From: an uncultured Sphingobacteriales bacterium
GTDB taxonomy: Bacteria > Bacteroidota > Bacteroidia > Chitinophagales > Chitinophagaceae
NCBI GenBank assembly: GCA_937991535.1
Contig: CALKHN010000032.1
Span: 1 to 44,244, forward strand
Direction: 5' to 3'
Length of the DNA stretch: 44,244 nt
The notes below the pieces were generated by a model, which was not told the DNA's origin, ran no database searches, and saw only the letters and a program-made list of their open reading frames with translations. This document shows, piece by piece, positions 39,975 through 44,244 of this stretch. The position numbers were made by a program, and so were the translations under genes. Within the stretch, counting starts at the first letter, position 1. Every line of letters starts with the position of its first letter.

Positions 39975-40823
39975 TTATTTACAGCAATCCGTGCCGCAGC
40001 AGCTTTTCTTTTCTTCGGTTGGTTTTTCTGCATATACGGTTACGCTGAATATGCCTGTAGCTCCTGTTTTGAATTGTTGCAGTTCTTCCGCTTTGAGATA
40101 GTTCCCTAAAATATCATCCGGTATCACAATTGCTTTTTCTTTTTGCAGGATGATATTGGTAAAGCCATTGCTTTGTATCAATTCAAAATAAACGTCTTTC
40201 TGTATAGCCCCTGCTACACAACCAGCATACATTTCTGCCGCTTCCTGTAAGGCTTTTGGGAGATTGCCTTATAACACCACATCGGAGATACTGAAATGTC
40301 CGCCGGGCTTTAATACACGATAGATGTCTTTTATTACCGCATCCTTATTGGGTACAAGGTTCAACACACAGTTGCTTACTATTACATCGGCTGTATTGGC
40401 TGTTACCGGTATATTTTCAATATCACCCTGCCTGAACTCAACATTGTTGTAACCCAATTTTTCTGCATTGGCTCTTGCTTTGTCAATCATTGCCAGGGTA
40501 AAGTCTATACCAATGATTTTACCTTCTTCTCCTGCTTCCGCCCTTGCTATAAAACAGTCATTTCCTGCACCGCTGCCTAAGTCTATTACGGTGTTGCCTT
40601 TCTTTATTTTGGCAAATTGTGTTGGCAGGCCGCAACCTAATCCTAAGTCTGCATCAGGATTGTACCCGTTCAACTGCGTGTAATCATCACTCATGATGTT
40701 GTACACTTCGGTACTGCAACAAGTGGAACCGCAGCAGGATGCTGCGTTGGTTTCCTTTTCCTGTAAGGCTATTTCACTGTATTTCTGCCTTACGATTTCT
40801 TTTAATTCTTGTTCTGTTTGCAT
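39975..40823 (-). pseudogene. arsM: Arsenite methyltransferase ArsM interrupted by an in-frame stop
   Basis: The reading frame codes for a complete ArsM (about 282 residues) but has a TAA at 40269-40271 in the middle. The first part (184 residues) has the SAM motif VIDLGSGAGNDCF, GLGCGLPTQF (Cys64) and VIVSNCVLNLVP (Cys151); after the stop the same frame continues GNLPKALQEAAEMYAGCVAGA, with the third arsenic-binding cysteine, to CCGTDCCK. The stop replaces a residue that is usually Lys/Glu/Gln (DVVL-x-G). A single base change would restore it. As it stands the first product lacks the third cysteine, so As(III) methylation is probably lost unless the stop is read through. Confidence 0.85.
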
Positions 40824-40846
40824 AACTGAATTTTGTCGTTATTATT

Positions 40847-40871
40847 TCGTGATATTACGATGGATATAATT
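40847..40871. promoter_or_regulatory. Second ArsR-like site before arsM
   Basis: TCGTGATATTACGATGGATA resembles the core of the arsR operator (GCAATATTACGATA). It is about 25-45 nt upstream of the arsM ATG (40823), between arsR and arsM, and could be a weaker secondary operator. Confidence 0.35.
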
Positions 40872-40879
40872 AAAAAAAA

Positions 40880-41212
40880 TCAACAGCAATCGCTTCCAGC
40901 TTCTTTGTAGCTCTTAAATATGTCGTTTAACAATACCTGGGCTGCTTTCCATTGTTTTTCATCAATACAATAACAGATCTTTACACCTTCTACCTCTCCT
41001 TTAATCAACCCCGCGTGTTTTAGTTCTTTCAAGTGTTGTGAAATGGTACTTTGTGACAGGGGTAATTCGTCTACTATATCCCCACAAATGCAAGCCCGTC
41101 TCTTAATGAGTATCTTAAGAATGGCTACCCGCGCAGGATGCGACAATGCGTTAGCAACCTTTGCTATGGTATTGTCTTTTATTGAAAACGCTGATGATTT
41201 CGTTGCCCCCAT
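40880..41212 (-). CDS. arsR: ArsR-family arsenic-responsive repressor
   Basis: 110 residues, winged-helix HTH (LPLSQSTISQHLKELKHAGLI) with ACICGDIV just before it, a C-x-C arsenic site like the ELCVCDL of classic ArsR, and a C-terminal DCC. It releases DNA when As(III) binds. First gene of the operon arsR-arsM-acr3-phosphoesterase-gcvH-nhaA, with a perfect palindromic operator directly upstream. Confidence 0.95.
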   Translation of the reverse strand: MGATKSSAFSIKDNTIAKVANALSHPARVAILKILIKRRACICGDIVDELPLSQSTISQHLKELKHAGLIKGEVEGVKICYCIDEKQWKAAQVLLNDIFKSYKEAGSDCC

Positions 41213-41216
41213 GTCT

Positions 41217-41248
41217 ATAATTGTATCGCAATATTACGATACAATTAT
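41217..41248. promoter_or_regulatory. ArsR operator overlapping the arsR promoter
   Basis: ATAATTGTATCG (41217-41228) and CGATACAATTAT (41237-41248) form a perfect 12-bp inverted repeat around an 8-nt centre. On the minus strand the centre is TAATATTG, a near match to the -7 box TAnnTTTG, and TTTG (41256-41259) lies exactly 19 nt upstream as the -33 box. Repressor bound here would block the promoter directly. The operator starts 5 nt from the arsR ATG. Confidence 0.8.
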
Positions 41249-41290
41249 TTAAAAACAAATTTTTTGTCTCAAGTCATAAATGATTCCACA

Positions 41291-41327
41291 TCCTCATTAA
41301 AATATGATGAGGATAGGTGAATGCAAT
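41291..41327. repeat. 37-nt imperfect direct repeat, right copy
   Basis: Begins TCCTCATTAAAATATGATGA and ends GTGAATGCAAT, 33 of 37 bases equal to 36469-36505. It contains the shorter inverted repeat TCCTCAT/ATGAGGA. Lies between arsR and the primase gene. Confidence 0.6.
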
Positions 41328-41383
41328 ACCACCTGTTTAATTTCGCATCGAAGAACTGAATGTGTATTTGAAAAAGTGTGGTT

Positions 41384-42286
41384 ATGGATTTCAGGAACAA
41401 AAGGCTTTCCGTTAGAGAAGCCAAAGAAATAGACTTAGTGTATTTCCTGTCAGGTTTAGGTCATGAACCTGCTAAAATCAGGAACAACGATTATTGGTAT
41501 TTTTCACCACTTCGGGATGAAAAAACGCCTTCCTTCAAAGTCAACCGAAGGTTGAACCGCTGGTACGATCATGGCCTGGGCAAAGGTGGTAACCTTGTTG
41601 ATTTTGCCATGCTGTATCACGGCTGTACTGTTTCCGAATTACTACAGAATTTAAGCGGTAATCTTTCCCTTCAAAAGCCCTCACTTCAGCAGTCTTTTAC
41701 CAGATCCGAACCTAAGAACCAAATAAAGATTTTAGGGGATTTCATACTTTCCTCGACTGCCCTTTTACGTTACTTGCAGCAACGCCGCATACCTGTTGAA
41801 ATAGCTGACCGCTATTGCCGGGAAGTTCGCTACGAACTCAATGGGAAAGTGTATTATGGAATTGGCTTCAGGAATGACCTCGGAGGCTTTGAAATACGCA
41901 ATCCTTACTTCAAAGCCAGCAGCTCGCCAAAGGGCATCACCACCTTCGATAACAGCACCGGTGAGGTTATCGTTTTTGAAGGCTTTACAGACTTCCTTTC
42001 CTTCAAGGCCATCCATCAACAAGACCCCGAAGACCGCTTTGATTTTGCAGTGCTGAACTCTGTATCCTTCTTTGAAACTGCACGCCTTTTTTTGGAAAAA
42101 CACAATGCCATCCGGCTGTATCTGGACAGAGATACTACCGGACAAAATTGCAGCCGGTATGCACTTTCTCTAAGCAGTAAATACAAGGACGAAAGTAGCC
42201 TTTATCAAAACCACAAGGATTTCAATGACTGGATGGTGAATTTCGGCAAGCAGCAGAAGAAACATCAAAAACAGAAATTGAAATAA
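41384..42286 (+). CDS. Toprim/CHC2-like primase of the mobile element
   Basis: About 301 residues from ATG 41384 (a GTG at 41378 is less likely). N-terminal DnaG-like region with SPLRDEKTPSFKVNRRLNRWYDHGLGKGGN, where the zinc Cys/His positions are replaced, then a linker and a Toprim fold with VIVFEGFTDFLSF (Glu about 199) and IRLYLDRDTTGQ (Asp248, Asp250). Likely makes primers for conjugative or plasmid-like replication. It lies upstream of oriT and mobA, as is usual in Bacteroidetes elements. Confidence 0.85.
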   Translation: MDFRNKRLSVREAKEIDLVYFLSGLGHEPAKIRNNDYWYFSPLRDEKTPSFKVNRRLNRWYDHGLGKGGNLVDFAMLYHGCTVSELLQNLSGNLSLQKPSLQQSFTRSEPKNQIKILGDFILSSTALLRYLQQRRIPVEIADRYCREVRYELNGKVYYGIGFRNDLGGFEIRNPYFKASSSPKGITTFDNSTGEVIVFEGFTDFLSFKAIHQQDPEDRFDFAVLNSVSFFETARLFLEKHNAIRLYLDRDTTGQNCSRYALSLSSKYKDESSLYQNHKDFNDWMVNFGKQQKKHQKQKLK

Positions 42287-42404
42287 GTAATAGCAGAACT
42301 ATAAGAGCCGCTTTAGCTTCTTTAAAGTGCTGTAGCCTCTTATACGCTTTAGAGCCTTTCAATGTCTGAAAGAGGTTCTAAAAGCTGAAAGATTGCAACT
42401 TTCC

Positions 42405-42485
42405 CGCAATCGGCCAGATGAACGGTTGTTAAACAACCGGATCTGGCTGCCCATCACTCGGAACTCGTGGGCAGGGCGTATGAAA
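42405..42485. other. Candidate origin of transfer (oriT)
   Basis: Two adjacent inverted repeats upstream of mobA. First, nested: GCCAGAT (42413-42419) with ATCTGGC (42441-42447), and inside CGGTTGTT (42423-42430) with AACAACCG (42432-42439). Second: TGCCCA (42448-42453) with TGGGCA (42468-42473), followed by GGGCGTA. Inverted repeats next to a MOBP relaxase operon are the normal sign of oriT; the nick site is not proven. The rest of the 236-nt gap after the primase gene holds a minor hairpin (CTTTCA/TGAAAG near 42360). Confidence 0.6.
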
Positions 42486-42522
42486 TGTGAAAATGAGCTT
42501 GAAAACGTGAAAATGAACGGTG

Positions 42523-42912
42523 ATGAAAGAACAACATTCAAACAGGACACGCATTGTCGGGTTGCGTCTGACACCCGATGAGTATGCAAAAATCGAAAAG
42601 AAATGGAAGGCTTCTACCTGTCGTAAGCTGAGCGATTATATTCGTCACAGCCTGTTCGATAAACCTATTGTAACAACCTACCGCAGCAGCTCACAGGATG
42701 ACTTAATGGCAGAACTCACCCGCCTTCGCAGCGAGCTAAATGCAGTCGGAAATAACTTCAATCAGGCTGTTAAAAAGCTTCATACACTCAGCCAGATTGC
42801 TGAGTTTAGAAGCTGGCTGATAGCGTATGAAGTGGAGAAAAAAATCCTTAACAATAAGGTAGATGAGGTTAGGAATAACGTAAAAAAAATACTGGAAATA
42901 TGGTTGCAGTGA
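42523..42912 (+). CDS. mobA: Mobilisation accessory protein MobA (MobC-like, ribbon-helix-helix)
   Basis: 129 residues from ATG 42523 (GTG at 42520 ignored). The N-terminal RTRIVGLRLTPDEYAKIEKKW and CRKLSDYIRHSLF segments form a ribbon-helix-helix DNA-binding domain; the middle LRSELNAVGNNFNQAVKKLH is the MobC-family signature. It binds oriT and helps the relaxase. Overlaps mobB by 13 nt. Confidence 0.88.
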   Translation: MKEQHSNRTRIVGLRLTPDEYAKIEKKWKASTCRKLSDYIRHSLFDKPIVTTYRSSSQDDLMAELTRLRSELNAVGNNFNQAVKKLHTLSQIAEFRSWLIAYEVEKKILNNKVDEVRNNVKKILEIWLQ

Positions 42913-44207
42913 TCAAGCCCGGCCACTCCATGCACCGTATTTTCAACTACAATGAGAACAAGGTCAAAGAGGGTGTAGCGGAGTGCATAGGAGCAGAAAA
43001 TTTTCCGCTGAATGCAGATGAAATGAGCCTGAAAATTAAGTTGGGCTATCTGCTGAAAAGGATGGAACTGAGAGAGAATGTTAAACGAAACAGCCTACAT
43101 ATTTCCCTCAATTTTGACCCTTCGGAAACGCATTTGAGCAAGGAAAAGTTGATGGGAATTGCCAACGTTTATATGCAGAAATTAGGCTTTGGCGAACAGC
43201 CCTACCTTGTTTATCAGCACCACGATGCAGGCCACCCGCATATCCATATAGTCACTACTAATATCCAGTCTAACGGCAATCGTATTGACCTGCATCACCT
43301 CGGCATCCGCAAGTCAGAACCCGCAAGAAAAGAGATTGAAAAAATGTTTGGTCTTGTAGTGGCCGATGCCCATGCAAGAAGTGAGGCATTCCGGTTAAAA
43401 CCTATTGATGTAAAGAAGGTGCAATACGGACGTACAGAAACAAAAAGAGCGATCACCAATGTGCTCGATGCGGTACTCTACAAATATAACTACACCAGTT
43501 TGCCGGAGCTGAATGCAGTATTGAAGCAGTACAACGTACTCGCAGATCGTGGCAGCGAACATTCAAGAATTTTTCAGGGTGGCGGATTGGTTTACCGCAT
43601 ATTGGGCGAGGATGGAAAGCCGGTAGGCGTACCGATAAAAGCCAGTGACTTTTATGCTAAGCCCACACTGAAATTTCTGGAAGAAAAATATATCCTGAAT
43701 GATACCAAACGACAGCCTTTTAAAACCCGTGTAAAAAATGAGATAGACAGGTTGTTTATTGGTAAAACGCCAACGCTGGACGAACTGGTAAAGCAGCTTG
43801 AAGGAAAGGGCATACATGTTGCCCTGCGTCAAAATGATGCCGGGTTGATATACGGCGTAACCTACGTGGATCACCAAACCAAAAGTGTCTTCAACGGAAG
43901 TGCATTAGGCAAGCAATACAGTGCTAAAGCCGTACAGGAAAGATGTGGTTTCAAAGAAGCCGTGAAACCTGACTTACGACCTCAGCCAGCTCAAAAATCC
44001 GGTACTACCTCTCTGCCTACACAAACTGCCAAGCCTGACATTACCCCCGTTCTCCAGGGCACTAATACGGTCCCGGTTACAATATCCACCGGCAGCATAC
44101 TCGATTCCCTTTTACAACCCGAACAGGCGGCTGATTATATACCCGGACAACTAAAGAAAAAGGGCAGAAAAAAGAGAAAGAGAAAAAACATATCCAATAA
44201 CCAATAA
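42900..44207 (+). CDS. mobB: Relaxase MobB (MOBP type)
   Basis: 435 residues. Metal-binding motif HHDAGHPHIHIV (107-118) is the H-x-D-x-x-H-P-H-x-H signature of the MOBP relaxases; the probable nicking tyrosine is in IFNYNENKVKEG (Tyr17). HLGIRKSEPARKEIEKMFGL follows as usual for Bacteroidetes MobB. The C-terminal end is Pro/Thr/Lys-rich and disordered. It cuts oriT and pilots the single strand to the recipient. Confidence 0.93.
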   Translation: MVAVIKPGHSMHRIFNYNENKVKEGVAECIGAENFPLNADEMSLKIKLGYLLKRMELRENVKRNSLHISLNFDPSETHLSKEKLMGIANVYMQKLGFGEQPYLVYQHHDAGHPHIHIVTTNIQSNGNRIDLHHLGIRKSEPARKEIEKMFGLVVADAHARSEAFRLKPIDVKKVQYGRTETKRAITNVLDAVLYKYNYTSLPELNAVLKQYNVLADRGSEHSRIFQGGGLVYRILGEDGKPVGVPIKASDFYAKPTLKFLEEKYILNDTKRQPFKTRVKNEIDRLFIGKTPTLDELVKQLEGKGIHVALRQNDAGLIYGVTYVDHQTKSVFNGSALGKQYSAKAVQERCGFKEAVKPDLRPQPAQKSGTTSLPTQTAKPDITPVLQGTNTVPVTISTGSILDSLLQPEQAADYIPGQLKKKGRKKRKRKNISNNQ

Positions 44208-44218
44208 AATTTAAAACA

Positions 44219-44244
44219 ATGGCTGTACAGACAGGTGAAAATGA
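44219..44244 (+). CDS. Start of probable type IV coupling protein (partial)
   Basis: ATG at 44219, 11 nt after the mobB stop, with eight codons before the window ends (MAVQTGEN). In Bacteroidetes elements mobB is normally followed by mobC/traG, the coupling ATPase, and its N-terminus often contains a similar GEN segment. Identity rests on position and eight residues only. Confidence 0.35.

Noticed and set aside
39975..40232. Separate small 85-residue gene after arsM
   Set aside because: It is in the same frame as the first part of arsM and encodes its missing C-terminus with the third arsenic cysteine, so it is a fragment of one interrupted gene.

Overview
The window looks like part of an integrative and conjugative element (ICE) of a Bacteroidetes bacterium, plausibly a Chitinophagaceae or Sphingobacteriaceae relative (inference). 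The signs are a TraE/DUF4134 pilin-like gene and a DUF1896 gene at the left edge, a MobA/MobB mobilisation pair and a Toprim primase at the right edge, a PafA-type alkaline phosphatase, several sites matching the Bacteroidetes -7 box TAnnTTTG, and AT-rich leaders with weak Shine-Dalgarno sequences. The roughly 40 kb between the two transfer blocks is cargo, nearly all on the minus strand.

Layout: 1-1585, end of a transfer block (start of a methylase/helicase-like gene, DUF1896, TraE, a membrane-anchored protein). 1834-5932, a plus-strand lipoprotein, an element-type regulator-like protein and a one-piece hybrid sensor kinase. 5940-20165, a very long minus-strand gene train for fluoride tolerance. 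20249-35345, a P-type H+-ATPase, an EamA protein, three PAP2 phosphatases, PafA, an RND efflux system, a beta-propeller lipoprotein and a two-component system. 35346-36410, a structured non-coding region and two small genes. 36534-41212, an ArsR-headed operon with ArsM (interrupted), ACR3, a phosphoesterase, a GcvH-like protein and NhaA, bracketed by a 37-nt imperfect direct repeat. 41384-44244, primase, candidate oriT, MobA, MobB and the start of a probable coupling protein.

The centrepiece is the fluoride module. Two crcB-type fluoride riboswitch aptamers lie at 17429-17482 and 20101-20160 (minus), each in front of a ClC-F type F-/H+ antiporter gene. The stems differ in sequence but keep pairing, while the pseudoknot strands are identical. 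In both leaders the bases just before the start codon (GTAGG) are complementary to the CCUAC tail of the aptamer, which suggests control of translation initiation. The first transcript carries ClC-F, a DUF190 protein, the Fluc/CrcB channel and UspA. The second carries another ClC-F, a 60-residue protein, enolase and family I pyrophosphatase (both classical fluoride-inhibited enzymes), two phosphoesterases, a pair of MutS-like ATPases, DUF211, a VIT-like membrane protein, an M20 peptidase, a Nudix hydrolase and a GNAT, and may run into the hybrid kinase. The proton pump and NhaA could support antiporter-driven fluoride export; that link is inference.

The RND block has its own regulation: a nearly identical 20-22 nt motif occurs three times, before the response regulator, before the beta-propeller gene and before the TolC gene. 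All product names come from reading motifs in the translations; no database search was run.
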